Source: Chryseomonas sp014190935 (GTDB lineage: Bacteria; Pseudomonadota; Gammaproteobacteria; Pseudomonadales; Pseudomonadaceae). From it: a stretch of 64,000 bases of DNA. The position numbers and the translations under genes were made by a program. The notes under the pieces were generated by a model. The model searched no databases. It was not told the DNA's origin and saw only the letters and a list, made by a program, of their open reading frames with translations. This document shows positions 42,408 through 53,420 of this stretch, in pieces. Position 1 is the stretch's first letter. Each line of letters opens with the position of its first letter. The stretch spans positions 62,001 to 126,000 of the forward strand of contig NZ_JACHVV010000006.1 of NCBI RefSeq assembly GCF_014190935.1, given 5' to 3'.

Positions 42408-43703
<1,296 letters not shown>

Positions 43704-43781
43704 AACCTTATCCCCTGTCAGGAAGATTTCTGTCGGCCAGGCCGACGATGCTCACGTTCACCCGGATGCCAGATCCGGTGC

Positions 43782-44969
43782 TTAGGAATTCAAGGGCACC
43801 ACGATCCAGGCGCCCTGTTGCTCGATCAGGCGACGATCGCAACCCGAGCTGTGCAGCTGGTCTGCGTCGTCATGAGCGGTGGCCTGGACCACCCGCTCGC
43901 CGGCGGCGCGCAATTCGCGCACGGCCTGCCAGAGCACCGGCGCATGACCAGCCGGCGCCCAGATGCCGCGACGCGGTTCTTCGAGCACGGCGGTGCCCAG
44001 CTCGACGAGGGTCTTCAGATCGGTGGAAAAACCGGTGGCGGGACGCGAACGCCCGAAGTCGGCACCGATGTTGTCATAGCGACCACCCTGGGCGATGGAC
44101 TGCCCGGTGCCCGGCACGAAGGCGGCGAAGACCACTCCGGTGTGGTAGTGATAACCGCGCAACTCGCCCAGGTCGAAATACAGCGGCACGCCCGGGAAGC
44201 GTCCCTGGAGCGACTCGGCCAGGGCGATCAGCTCCTCCAGTGCCCGCAGGACAGCCGCGGGCGCACCCGCCAGGCGCTGCCGGGCCTGATCGAGCACCGT
44301 GGCATCGCCGCTGAGCTCGACCAGCGCCCGCAGCCAGCCGCGCTCGGCGACCGGCAGCTCGGCCGTCAGCTCGGCGATCTCGTCGACCGCCTTGCGCTGC
44401 AGGGCGTCGAACAGCTGCTGCTCGCTGGCGCCGGAGACGCCGGCCGCCTGGCATAGCCCGCGATAGATCCCCACGTGCCCCAGATCCATGTGGATATCGG
44501 GCACCTGGGCCTGCTCGAGCACATCGAGCATCAAGCTGATGACTTCCAGATCCCCTTCGCTGCCGGGCACGCCATAGAGCTCGGCGCCGACCTGGATCGG
44601 GCTGCGCGATGTGGAAAGAGCACGGGGACGGGTATGCAGCACGCTGCCGGCATAGCACAGGCGGCTCGGACCGCTCTGCTTGAGGCTATGGGCTTCCATG
44701 CGCGCCACCTGGGGCGTGATGTCGGAGCGGAAGCCCATGAGGCGACCGGAACTGGGATCGGTCACCTTGAAGGTGCGCAGCTCCAGTTCCTTGGCCGCGC
44801 CGGTGAGCAGCGATTCCAGGAATTCCAGGTGCGGGGTGATGACGAACTCGTAGCCCCAGCAATGGAACAGTTCCAGCACCCGGCGCCGAGCGCCTTCGAT
44901 GCGCGCCGCGTCGGGCGGCAGGATTTCCTCGATACCGTCAGGCAGCAGCCAGCGGTCTACCGTAGCCAT
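43782..44969 (-). CDS. hisZ: ATP phosphoribosyltransferase regulatory subunit
   Basis: HisZ is a histidyl-tRNA-synthetase-like protein without tRNA charging activity; with the short HisG it forms the first enzyme of histidine synthesis and carries its feedback control. The start at 44969 gives 395 residues. Class II-synthetase-type motifs remain (DITPQVARMEAH, RLCYAGSVL, YHTGVVFAAFVPG). The presence of hisZ implies that the genome's HisG is the short form. Confidence 0.93.
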   Translation of the reverse strand: MATVDRWLLPDGIEEILPPDAARIEGARRRVLELFHCWGYEFVITPHLEFLESLLTGAAKELELRTFKVTDPSSGRLMGFRSDITPQVARMEAHSLKQSGPSRLCYAGSVLHTRPRALSTSRSPIQVGAELYGVPGSEGDLEVISLMLDVLEQAQVPDIHMDLGHVGIYRGLCQAAGVSGASEQQLFDALQRKAVDEIAELTAELPVAERGWLRALVELSGDATVLDQARQRLAGAPAAVLRALEELIALAESLQGRFPGVPLYFDLGELRGYHYHTGVVFAAFVPGTGQSIAQGGRYDNIGADFGRSRPATGFSTDLKTLVELGTAVLEEPRRGIWAPAGHAPVLWQAVRELRAAGERVVQATAHDDADQLHSSGCDRRLIEQQGAWIVVPLNS

Positions 44970-45123
44970 TAGGCCTCTTCTCCATGTCATGGATCGGCAC
45001 GCGGCTGCCGAGGTCGGCGCAGTGGATTCCTGGAGAATCCTGCCGCCGGATCAAGCCGCTCTGCCGTGGATTGCTACCCGAATCAGCCAGGGCGTCGCCC
45101 TTCCACGGGTTTCGTACGGACGC

Positions 45124-45148
45124 AAAAAAGCCGGGGATGGCCCCGGCT
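45124..45148 (-). terminator. Terminator after hflC
   Basis: GCCGGGG-ATGG-CCCCGGC with six A's on the left (a T-tract on the minus strand), 77 bp past the hflC stop. It suggests that hisZ-purA has its own promoter in the 255-bp gap 44970-45224, in which I see no gene. Confidence 0.85.
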
Positions 45149-45224
45149 GATTCATGATAACACGAAAAAATCGACGATCGGGGATGAACGACGAGCGAAG
45201 CCTAGCCGCCGCTCATCCCGGACC

Positions 45225-46094
45225 TCACTGCCCCGGGCTCTGGAAATACTTGAAGAAATCGCTCTTCGGATCCAGCACCAGGACATCGCTCTTGCTAGAG
45301 AAGCTGGAGCGATAGGCCTGCAGGCTGCGATAGAAGGAGAAGAACGACGGATTCTTCGAGTAGGCCTGGGAATACACCTGGGCCGCCTGGGCATCACCCT
45401 CACCGCGGGCCTGCTCGGCCTGGCGATAGGCTTCGGCCAGCAGCACGCGGCGCTGACGATCGGCGTCGGCACGGATGCCCTCGGCCAGTTCGCGACCCTT
45501 GGCACGGTGCTCACGGGCTTCCCGCTCGCGTTCGGTACTCATCCGCTCATAGACGCTGCGACTGACTTCCTTGGGCAGGTCGATGGCCTTGACGCGCACG
45601 TCCAGCACCTCGATACCCAGCTCCTGGTTGGCCATCTTGTTCAGCGCCGCGGTCAGCGAACCGACCATGGCATCCCGCTCACCGGACACCACCTCGTGCA
45701 GGGTGCGACGACCAAACTGGTCACGCAGTCCCGCTTCCAGGCGGCGCAGCAGGCGTTCGTCGGCGATCTGCTTGAGACCCGAAGTCGCGGTGTAGTAGCG
45801 ATCGGCGTTGAAGATGCGCCACTTGGCGTAGGCATCCACCATCACCGCTTTCTTTTCCAGCGTCAGGAAACGCTGCGTCGGGGTATCCAGCGTCTGCAGG
45901 CGGGCATCGAACTTGCGCACCCGATTGACGTACGGGATCTTGAAGTGCAGACCGGGCTCCAGATTGGGCTCGACCACACGACCGAAGCGCAGCATTACTG
46001 CCCGCTCGGTCTCCTTCACCACGAACAGACTGCTCCAGGCGGCAAGGCCCAGAACGACCACGACGATCAGCGCGGCCAGCGATTTGTTGCTCAT
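45225..46094 (-). CDS. hflC: HflC, FtsH protease modulator
   Basis: HflC is a 289-residue SPFH-domain inner-membrane protein; with HflK it forms a cage around FtsH and limits membrane-protein turnover. One N-terminal span (ALIVVVVLGLAAWSSLFVV) and the band-7 domain (ERAVMLRFGRVVEPNLEPGLHF, DARLQTLDTPTQRFLT). The ATG shares one base with the hflK stop (TGATG). Confidence 0.96.
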   Translation of the reverse strand: MSNKSLAALIVVVVLGLAAWSSLFVVKETERAVMLRFGRVVEPNLEPGLHFKIPYVNRVRKFDARLQTLDTPTQRFLTLEKKAVMVDAYAKWRIFNADRYYTATSGLKQIADERLLRRLEAGLRDQFGRRTLHEVVSGERDAMVGSLTAALNKMANQELGIEVLDVRVKAIDLPKEVSRSVYERMSTEREREAREHRAKGRELAEGIRADADRQRRVLLAEAYRQAEQARGEGDAQAAQVYSQAYSKNPSFFSFYRSLQAYRSSFSSKSDVLVLDPKSDFFKYFQSPGQ

Positions 46095-47281
46095 CAGCGG
46101 CTCTCCCTCGTACGCGCCTCGGTGGACTGCGGCAGATTGCGAATGACCGAAGCGGCCGTATCGCTCGACGCCGCCGGGGCAGCACCGCTGCTGATCGCCG
46201 AAGTCGGTGCCGGGGCACGGTTCTGCATCAGCTTGTCGAGCGGCAGATAGAGCAGATTCTGGCCGGCCTGACCGGTGATCATCACCTTGCTCGCCTGGCC
46301 GAGCACTTCCTGCATCGTCTCGATATACAGACGTTCGCGGGTCAGCTGCGGATTGGCCGCGTACTGGACCGCCAGCTGGCTGAAGCGCGAGGCATCACCC
46401 TGGGCACGTGCCACGACTTCGTCGCGATAGCCGTTGGCTTCCTCGATGATGCGCTGGGCAGCACCGCGGGCCTCGGGGATCACGCCGTTGGCATAGGCTT
46501 CGGCCTGGTTCTTCTCGCGCTGTTCGTCTTCACGGGCGCGGATCACGTCGTCGAAGGCTTCCTGAACTTCACGCGGCGCCGAAGCGCTCTGGATGTTCAC
46601 CTGGGTCACGGTGATACCGGTCCCGTAGGTGTCGAGGAAACGCTGCAGACGTTCGCGGACGTTGGTGGCGACCTGCTCGCGGCCGTCGGTCAGCAACTGG
46701 TCCATGGTCGAGGAGCCGGCCACATGGCGCACCGCGCTGTCGGTCGCCTGCTGCAGGCTGACCTCGGGCTGGTCGACGTTGAGGACGAAGTCCTTGAGGT
46801 TGGTGATGCGGTACTGGACGGTCAGCGGCACCTCGACGATGTTTTCGTCCTGGGTCAGCATGGCGCCCTGCTTGCTGTAGGCCCGCTCACGGGTGACGTT
46901 TTCCTGGTACTTGGTCTCGAAGGGCGGGAAGTAGATGTTCAGGCCAGGGCCTACCGTCTCATGGTATTTGCCCAGACGCAGCACGACCGCCTGCTCCTGC
47001 TCGTCCACGACGTAGACGGCGTTGTACAGCCAGAGAGCACCGACCAGCAGTACGCCCAGGAGCAGCAGGCCCTTGCCACCGCCCGAGCCGAAGCTGTCGC
47101 CACCGCTGCCGCCGGAGCGCTTCTTGCCGCCGACCAGGCGGTTGATGCGATCCTGAAACTTACGCAAGGCTTCGTCGAGATCCGGCGGCCCCTTGCGTCC
47201 ACCATTGCCGCCACCGTTGTTGTTGCGGCCGCCCCAGGGGTCTTGATTGTTCGAGTTGCCACCGGGCTCGTTCCAAGCCAT
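46094..47281 (-). CDS. hflK: HflK, FtsH protease modulator
   Basis: HflK is the 395-residue SPFH partner of HflC. The ATG at 47281 (MAWNEPGGNSNNQDPWGG) matches HflK N-termini: a glycine/asparagine-rich cytoplasmic start, one span (GLLLLGVLLVGALWLYNAVYV) at about residues 68-88, and the SPFH domain (DEQEQAVVLRLGKYHETVGPG). An upstream in-frame ATG adds 27 non-conserved residues and is ignored. Confidence 0.96.
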   Translation of the reverse strand: MAWNEPGGNSNNQDPWGGRNNNGGGNGGRKGPPDLDEALRKFQDRINRLVGGKKRSGGSGGDSFGSGGGKGLLLLGVLLVGALWLYNAVYVVDEQEQAVVLRLGKYHETVGPGLNIYFPPFETKYQENVTRERAYSKQGAMLTQDENIVEVPLTVQYRITNLKDFVLNVDQPEVSLQQATDSAVRHVAGSSTMDQLLTDGREQVATNVRERLQRFLDTYGTGITVTQVNIQSASAPREVQEAFDDVIRAREDEQREKNQAEAYANGVIPEARGAAQRIIEEANGYRDEVVARAQGDASRFSQLAVQYAANPQLTRERLYIETMQEVLGQASKVMITGQAGQNLLYLPLDKLMQNRAPAPTSAISSGAAPAASSDTAASVIRNLPQSTEARTRESR

Positions 47282-47379
47282 AGCGCTCTCCCTACTGATA
47301 ACGCGAAAACGCGCCGAAATGGCGCGCCGACCAATGCTACCGGATGGTCCCTGCCCGAACAAAAGCGCCGAGCGGGGGT

Positions 47380-48684
47380 TTATTGCAAAACATGTTGCTG
47401 GATAAAGACTTCCGGTTCTTCACCGGCCCGGCTGAGCAGTCGATTGAGTTCGGCGCGGGGTACTCGTACAGACAACAGGATGTTGCCTTCGTCATCATGA
47501 TCGTCCTGGCGAACCACACCCAGGTCGAACAGCTGAGCGCGCAGTCGGGCATGTCGCTGGGGCAGGCGCAGCACCCCGACGAAGAGATCCTCGCCGAGCA
47601 ATTCGGCGACGGCCTGCCCGACCAGCTCGAGACCGCGACCTTCACGCGCCGACACCCAGACCCGGATCGGCCGTCCGGTTTCGTCGTCGCGCTGGATGTG
47701 CGGCTCGACCCCGTCGAGCAGATCGAGCTTGTTGTAGATTTCCAGCATCGGCAGCTCATCGGCGCCGATCTCGTGCAGCACCGCCTCGACCTGCTCGATC
47801 TGCAGCTGGCGATCGTCCTCATGGGCATCGATCACGTGCAGCAACAGGTCGGAGTTGCTGGATTCCTCCAGGGTCGCGCGAAAGGCCTCGACCAGCTTGT
47901 GCGGCAGATGGCGGATGAAGCCCACGGTATCGGCCAGCACGATCGGCCCCAGGTCCGGCAGCTCCAGACGGCGCAGAGTGGGATCGAGGGTGGCGAACAG
48001 CAGGTTGGCCGCGTAGACGCCGGATTCGGTGAGACTGTTGAACAGGGTGGACTTGCCGGCGTTGGTGTAGCCGACCAGGGACACCGAGGGGATCTCGGCA
48101 CGGCGGCGCCCGCGACGGGCCTGCTCGCGCTGGCTGCGTACCTTGTCCAGGCGCTGGCGGATCTGGCGGATGCGGATCCGCAGGAGACGACGGTCGGTTT
48201 CCAGCTGAGTCTCACCCGGACCGCGCAGACCGATACCACCCTTCTGACGCTCGAGGTGAGTCCAGCCGCGTACCAGCCGCGTGCTCATGTGCTCGAGCTG
48301 GGCGAGTTCCACCTGCAGCTTGCCCTCGTGGGTACGGGCGCGCTGGGCGAAGATATCGAGAATGAGGCCCGTCCGGTCGAGGACGCGGCACTCGAAGGCT
48401 TTTTCGAGGTTGCGCTCCTGACTGGGCGTGAGGTCATGGTTGAAGATGACCAGATCGGCGGCATGGGCGTGCACCTGATCGTGCAGTTCCTCGACCTTGC
48501 CGGTACCTATGAGATAACGCGCCGTCGGCTGGCTACGGTTCACCGTGACGAAAGCCACGGTCTCCGCACCCGCCGATCGCGCGAGTTCGAGGAACTCCTG
48601 AGGATCTTCGCGCGCCTCGGGATGCAGGCCTTCCAAATGGACCAGAATGGCCCGCTCACCACCTTCGTGACGCTCGAAGAACAA
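47380..48684 (-). CDS. hflX: GTPase HflX
   Basis: HflX is a 434-residue ribosome-splitting GTPase. It has the N-terminal HflX domain (RSQPTARYLIGTGKVEELHD, LDRTGLILDIFAQRA, KGGIGLRGPGETQLETDRR) and the G domain with GYTNAGKST, DTVGFIRHLP and NKLDLL. The start is a TTG at 48684 with AAGAGGAG seven bases upstream; no in-frame ATG is available at the conserved N-terminus. It lies 20 bp after hfq. Confidence 0.94.
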   Translation of the reverse strand: MFFERHEGGERAILVHLEGLHPEAREDPQEFLELARSAGAETVAFVTVNRSQPTARYLIGTGKVEELHDQVHAHAADLVIFNHDLTPSQERNLEKAFECRVLDRTGLILDIFAQRARTHEGKLQVELAQLEHMSTRLVRGWTHLERQKGGIGLRGPGETQLETDRRLLRIRIRQIRQRLDKVRSQREQARRGRRRAEIPSVSLVGYTNAGKSTLFNSLTESGVYAANLLFATLDPTLRRLELPDLGPIVLADTVGFIRHLPHKLVEAFRATLEESSNSDLLLHVIDAHEDDRQLQIEQVEAVLHEIGADELPMLEIYNKLDLLDGVEPHIQRDDETGRPIRVWVSAREGRGLELVGQAVAELLGEDLFVGVLRLPQRHARLRAQLFDLGVVRQDDHDDEGNILLSVRVPRAELNRLLSRAGEEPEVFIQQHVLQ

Positions 48685-48704
48685 CAGGGCGCTCCTCTTG
48701 TTAT

Positions 48705-48950
48705 TTATTCGCTATCCGACTCGCTCGTCTCGGAGCTCGGCAGACGGACCGGGCGGCTCGGCACCACGGTGGAGATTGCATGCTTGTAGACCATCTGGCT
48801 GACGGTGTTCTTGAGCAGGATCACGAACTGGTCGAAGGACTCGATCTGACCCTGCAGCTTGATACCGTTGACGAGATAGATGGAAACCGGAACGCGCTCT
48901 TTACGCAGGGTGTTCAGGTAAGGGTCTTGTAGCGAATGCCCTTTCGACAT
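48705..48950 (-). CDS. hfq: RNA chaperone Hfq
   Basis: Hfq is an 81-residue hexameric RNA chaperone that pairs small RNAs with messages. Sm1 (VPVSIYLVNGIKLQGQIESFD) and Sm2 (MVYKHAISTVVP) are intact; the short acidic tail (SSETSESDSE) is the Pseudomonas type. Located between miaA and hflX in the conserved order. Confidence 0.98.
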   Translation of the reverse strand: MSKGHSLQDPYLNTLRKERVPVSIYLVNGIKLQGQIESFDQFVILLKNTVSQMVYKHAISTVVPSRPVRLPSSETSESDSE

Positions 48951-49037
48951 CGTGTCGCTCTCCTAAGGAAATGAAAATACCGATCTGGCGACATGCCAGT
49001 TTCCGCTGCCCACCATGGACACGCGGACAAAAACGAT

Positions 49038-50018
49038 TCAGCTGTGGGGCGATATGGTGTCACCGGCCAGGCATTTCAAGATCCGCGGCAGATTGTCACA
49101 AGCCAGGCTGTCGAAGGTGTGCGCGGCGGGCCAGCCACGCAACCAGGTCAACTGCCGCTTCGCCAATTGCCGCGTCGCCGCAACGCCACGCGCCACCATC
49201 TCTTCCCGCGTGCAATCCCCTTCCAGGAACTCCCACACCTGACGATAGCCTACGGATCGCATGGACGGCAGACCAGGATGCAGATCGGGACGTTCCCGCA
49301 AGGCTGAAACTTCGTCGATGAAGCCCTGTTCCAGCATCAGATCGAAGCGCTCGGCGATACGTGCATGGAGCACCTCACGCCGACCGGGCGCCAGGATCAA
49401 TTGGGCCACAGTATAGGGTAATTGCGTCTGGGGCGCGCCGTTCGAATCGGCATTGGCGCTCATTTGCAGCGCGCGATGCGCGGTCATCGACTGGCCGCTG
49501 ACGCGATACACCTCGAGGGCGCGCAGGAGGCGCTGGGGGTCGTTGGGATGGATGCGCGCGGCCGACACCGGATCGACCTCGGCCAGTTGCCGATGGATCT
49601 CGCCCCAGCCCGCCGTGGCCGCCAGCGCCTCGATCTCGGCCCGCACCCCTGCATTGGCACCGGGCATGTCGGCCAGGCCTTCGAGCAGAGCCTTGAAGTA
49701 GAGCATGGTGCCACCCACCAGCAGGGGGATGCGCCCGGCCGCGGTGATCTCGGCCATGGCCGCCAGGGCATCGGCACGAAATTCGGCGGCGGAATAGCTC
49801 TCGGCGGGATCGCGGATGTCCACCAGCCGGTGCGGATGGGCGGCCAGCAGCTCGGCGTCGGGTTTGGCGGTGCCTATGTCCATGCCGCGATAGATGAGCG
49901 CCGAATCCACGCTGATCAACTCGACGGGCAGCAGCCGTGCCAGCTCGATGGCCAGGTCGGTCTTGCCGGAGGCGGTCGGCCCCATGAGGAAGATGGCGGG
50001 CGGCAGGGGGGCGGTCAT
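49038..50018 (-). CDS. miaA: tRNA dimethylallyltransferase
   Basis: MiaA adds an isopentenyl group to A37 of tRNAs reading UNN codons. The 326-residue protein has the P-loop GPTASGKTDLA, DSALIYRGMDIGTAKP, LLVGGTMLYFKAL and RSVGYRQVWEFL. It follows mutL by 42 bp and precedes hfq. Confidence 0.97.
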   Translation of the reverse strand: MTAPLPPAIFLMGPTASGKTDLAIELARLLPVELISVDSALIYRGMDIGTAKPDAELLAAHPHRLVDIRDPAESYSAAEFRADALAAMAEITAAGRIPLLVGGTMLYFKALLEGLADMPGANAGVRAEIEALAATAGWGEIHRQLAEVDPVSAARIHPNDPQRLLRALEVYRVSGQSMTAHRALQMSANADSNGAPQTQLPYTVAQLILAPGRREVLHARIAERFDLMLEQGFIDEVSALRERPDLHPGLPSMRSVGYRQVWEFLEGDCTREEMVARGVAATRQLAKRQLTWLRGWPAAHTFDSLACDNLPRILKCLAGDTISPHS

Positions 50019-50060
50019 GAGGGATTCTCGAAGGGCGCCGCGCAGGACGCGGCGGGGCGG

Positions 50061-51959
50061 TCAGCGGCCGCGCAGGAAGAGTTTGTCCAGGTCGTCCAGG
50101 CTGAGCTGGGCCCAGGTGGGCCGACCGTGGTTGCACTGGCCGCTGCGCTCGGTGGCTTCCATGTCGCGCAGCAGGGCGTTCATCTCCGGCAGGGTCAGCC
50201 GCCGGTTGGCGCGTACCGAGCCGTGGCAGGCCATGGTGCCGAGCAATTCGTTGAGGTGCGCCTGGATGCGATCGCTGGTGCCATAGTCCAGCAGGTCGGC
50301 CAGCACGTCCTGCACCAGCCGCGCGGCCTGGGCCTGCTTGAGCAGCGCGGGGATCTGCCGGATGGCCAGGGTCTCGGGGCCGAGCCGCTGCAACTCGAAA
50401 CCGAGGCGCTCGAACCACTGACCGTGCTCTTCGGCGCAATCGGCTTCGCGTTCGCTGACCGCCAGGGATTCCGGCACCAGCAGCGGCTGACCGCGCAGGC
50501 CTTCGCTGGCCATGGCCACCTTGAGACGCTCGTAGGTGATGCGCTCGTGGGCGGCGTGCATGTCCACCAGGATCAGGCCCTGGGCATTCTCGGCGAGGAT
50601 GTAGATGCCCTTGAGTTGCGCCAGGGCATAACCCAGCGGCGGCACGTCGCCCTGCTCCGCCGGCAGGGAGGCGGCTTCGGCACCCTCCGGCAGCGGCGCG
50701 AAGAAGGCCTTGTAGGCGCTCTGCACCTCGGCCACCGGGGCACCCGCATAGGGCTGCGGAGTGGGACTGTAGTGCGCGGCGCCACCCGACCCGCCGCCAC
50801 CGGCGAAGGGCTGGGCCGGCGGCGCGGGGCTGTCATGCAAGACGGCGGCGGCCAGGCGCATCTCGCCCTGGGGACCGAATTCGCCAGCGGCCGGACCGCT
50901 CAGCGGCGCCGGCGCCGTGGGCGCCACCACGGCGAGCTGGTCGTCCGGACGGATATCGCCGAGGGCGCGGTGCAGGGTGCCGTAGAGGAAGTCATGCACC
51001 TGGCGGCTGTCGCGGAAGCGCACCTCGTGCTTGGTGGGATGGACGTTGACGTCCACCACCGCCGGATCCACCTCCAGGAACAGTACGAAGGCCGGGTGGC
51101 GGCCGTTGTAGAGGACGTCGCGATAGGCCTGGCGCACCGCGTGGGCGACCAGCTTGTCGCGCACCATGCGGCCGTTGACGTAGAAGTACTGCAGATCCGC
51201 CTGGCTGCGCGAAAAGGTCGGCAGGCCGACCCAGCCCCACAGGCGCAGGCCGTTGCGCTCGTGTTCCAGCGGCAGGGCCTGCTCGAGAAAGGCCGGACTG
51301 CAGACCGCGCCGACCCGCCGCCCCTGGCTCTGCGGATCGCCCGCCGGATGCAGGGCCAGCACGCTCTTGCCGTTGTGGCGCAGATGAAAACCCACGTCGA
51401 AGCGCGCCAGCGCCAGGCGCCGCACCACCTCCTGCAGGTGATCGAATTCGGTCTTTTCGGCGCGCAGGAACTTGCGCCGCGCCGGGGTATTGAAGAACAG
51501 GTCGCGCACTTCCACCGAGGTGCCCTGGGGATGGGCGGCGGGCTGTACCCGCGGCTGCATCTCGCGGCCCTCGGTCTCCACCTGCCAGGCCTGGTCCTCG
51601 CCCTGAAAACGCGAGGTCAGGGTGAGGCGCGACACCGAACTGACCGACGCCAGCGCCTCGCCGCGAAAGCCCAGGCTGGTGACGCTTTCCAGTTCGTCCA
51701 GGTGATAGATCTTGCTGGTGGCATGGCGCGCCAGGGCCAGGTGCAGGTCATCCGGCGGGATGCCGTGGCCGTCGTCGCGGATGCGCAGCAGCTTGACCCC
51801 GCCCTGCTCCACCTCGATGTCGATGCGCCGGGCACCGGCGTCCAGGCTGTTCTCCAGCAGCTCCTTGGCCACCGAGGCGGGTCGCTCGACCACCTCGCCA
51901 GCGGCGATCTGGTTGGACAGCCGCGGGCTGAGCAGCTGGATGCGCCGGGGTTCAGTCAT
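50061..51959 (-). CDS. mutL: DNA mismatch repair protein MutL
   Basis: The 632-residue protein starts at 51959 (MTEPRRIQLL). It has the GHKL ATPase (IAAGEVVERPASVAKE, IRDDGHGI, GFRGEALASV), a proline/glycine-rich linker (about 345-430), and a C-terminal dimer domain. That domain carries DMHAAHERITYE, which fits the DQHAx2Ex4E endonuclease motif with M for Q. This predicts a nicking MutL, as expected where MutH is absent. The start overlaps the amiB end by eight bases. Confidence 0.97.
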   Translation of the reverse strand: MTEPRRIQLLSPRLSNQIAAGEVVERPASVAKELLENSLDAGARRIDIEVEQGGVKLLRIRDDGHGIPPDDLHLALARHATSKIYHLDELESVTSLGFRGEALASVSSVSRLTLTSRFQGEDQAWQVETEGREMQPRVQPAAHPQGTSVEVRDLFFNTPARRKFLRAEKTEFDHLQEVVRRLALARFDVGFHLRHNGKSVLALHPAGDPQSQGRRVGAVCSPAFLEQALPLEHERNGLRLWGWVGLPTFSRSQADLQYFYVNGRMVRDKLVAHAVRQAYRDVLYNGRHPAFVLFLEVDPAVVDVNVHPTKHEVRFRDSRQVHDFLYGTLHRALGDIRPDDQLAVVAPTAPAPLSGPAAGEFGPQGEMRLAAAVLHDSPAPPAQPFAGGGGSGGAAHYSPTPQPYAGAPVAEVQSAYKAFFAPLPEGAEAASLPAEQGDVPPLGYALAQLKGIYILAENAQGLILVDMHAAHERITYERLKVAMASEGLRGQPLLVPESLAVSEREADCAEEHGQWFERLGFELQRLGPETLAIRQIPALLKQAQAARLVQDVLADLLDYGTSDRIQAHLNELLGTMACHGSVRANRRLTLPEMNALLRDMEATERSGQCNHGRPTWAQLSLDDLDKLFLRGR

Positions 51960-53382
51960 TGCTGGCCGCCAGTTCGTGGGTGGGGATGGTGAGGACCTGA
52001 CCGGAGCGGATGCGATTGCCGCGCAGCCCGTTGGCGGCGCGCAGGGTCGAGAGGTCGACGTCATAGCGACGGGCGATGAGACTCAGGCTTTCGCCGGGTT
52101 GCACCCGGTGCTGATCGAAGCCGCGCACGCTGCCGACCTTGTCGCCCCGCTGCTCGCGCTGCCAGGCCAGGTAGGTGCCTGGCGGCGGACGGTGCTGGAA
52201 GTACTGCACGATACCGGCCTGGATCTGCCGGGCGAGCAGCCCCTGGTGCGCCGGACTGGCCAGCTTGGCCGACTCGTTGGCATTGGTGATGAAGCCGGTT
52301 TCCACCAGGATCGAGGGAATGTCCGGCGATTTCAGCACCATGAAGCCGGCCTGCTCAACCCGCGTGTGCAGCAGCTTGGTGGCGCGCCCGACCTGGCCGA
52401 GGATGGTCTGGCCGACCTCCAGGCTGGAGGCCACGGTGGCGGTCATGGACAGGTCCATGAGCACCCCGGCGAGCATGGGATCCTTGTTGTCCAGGGCATC
52501 GGACACCCCGCCGACCTGGTCGGAGCGGTTTTCCGCATCGGCCAGCCAGCGCGCCGCCTCGGAGGTGGCGCCGCGCTGGGACAGGGCGAAGACGGTGACG
52601 CCCTCGGCGCTGGCGCTGGGCGCCGAGTCGGCGTGAATGGAGATGAACAGGTCGGCGCCCTTCTTGCGGGCGATGATCTGCCGCTGGCGCAACGGGATGA
52701 AGTAGTCGCTGGTGCGGGTCAGCTCGGCGCGAAAGCCCTTCTGCCGATTGAGATTGGCCTGCAGCTGCTTGGCGATGGCCAGCACCACGTTCTTCTCGTA
52801 CAACCGACCGCGGCCGATGGCGCCCGGATCCTCACCACCGTGGCCGGGATCGATCACCACCACCACGTCGCGCTTGCCACTGGGGCTGGACGGCAGGCGG
52901 GTCGCCGGCTGGGCCGGGGTCACCGGGGTGGCCGGCAGATTGGGCGTGACGGTGGCGGGAATATCGCTGGTGGCAGGATCGGTGCCCTGGTCATAGAGAT
53001 CGACCACCAGGCGATTGCCGTATTCCTTGTTGGGCGCCAGGGTGAAACTCTTGGGCGTCAGGGCGCCCTTGGTGTCCAGCACCAGGCGCACCTCGCCCGG
53101 CGAGCGCTGGGCTGCCCGCAGGCCGGTGATGGGGGTGTTGCGCAGCGGCTTTTCGTTCAACCCACCGTCGAGCTGCGCGCCGGACAGGTCGATGACGATG
53201 CGATCCGGGGCACTGAGGGTGAAGACGCTGGCCTTGACCGGGCCGGTCAGATCGAACACCAGACGGGTATTGTCGGGCGCGCGCCAGACGCGCATGCCCT
53301 TGATCTGGGTGGCGGCCAGCAACTGACTGCTGAGAATCAACAACAACAGGCCGAGTCCCGACCTGAAAAAACGCTTGCGCAT
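51952..53382 (-). CDS. amiB: N-acetylmuramoyl-L-alanine amidase
   Basis: The product cuts the stem peptide from muramic acid during septum splitting in the periplasm. The 476-residue precursor (ATG at 53382) has a signal peptide (GLGLLLLILSSQLLAAT), an AMIN domain (about 27-130), a proline-rich linker, the Amidase_3 zinc domain (DPGHGGEDPGAIG, FISIHADSAPS, ILVETGFITN) and a C-terminal LysM domain (HRVQPGESLSLIARRYDV). The LysM is normal for Pseudomonas AmiB. Confidence 0.95.
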   Translation of the reverse strand: MRKRFFRSGLGLLLLILSSQLLAATQIKGMRVWRAPDNTRLVFDLTGPVKASVFTLSAPDRIVIDLSGAQLDGGLNEKPLRNTPITGLRAAQRSPGEVRLVLDTKGALTPKSFTLAPNKEYGNRLVVDLYDQGTDPATSDIPATVTPNLPATPVTPAQPATRLPSSPSGKRDVVVVIDPGHGGEDPGAIGRGRLYEKNVVLAIAKQLQANLNRQKGFRAELTRTSDYFIPLRQRQIIARKKGADLFISIHADSAPSASAEGVTVFALSQRGATSEAARWLADAENRSDQVGGVSDALDNKDPMLAGVLMDLSMTATVASSLEVGQTILGQVGRATKLLHTRVEQAGFMVLKSPDIPSILVETGFITNANESAKLASPAHQGLLARQIQAGIVQYFQHRPPPGTYLAWQREQRGDKVGSVRGFDQHRVQPGESLSLIARRYDVDLSTLRAANGLRGNRIRSGQVLTIPTHELAASND

Positions 53383-53420
53383 GCCTGCGACCGTATAGCT
53401 GGAGAACGAGGGATCGGCGC

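Noticed and set aside
44970..45224. A short DUF2065-type gene between hflC and hisZ, as found in P. aeruginosa
   Set aside because: I see no minus-strand frame with a start and a hydrophobic hairpin here; the gap contains the hflC terminator and presumably the hisZ promoter.
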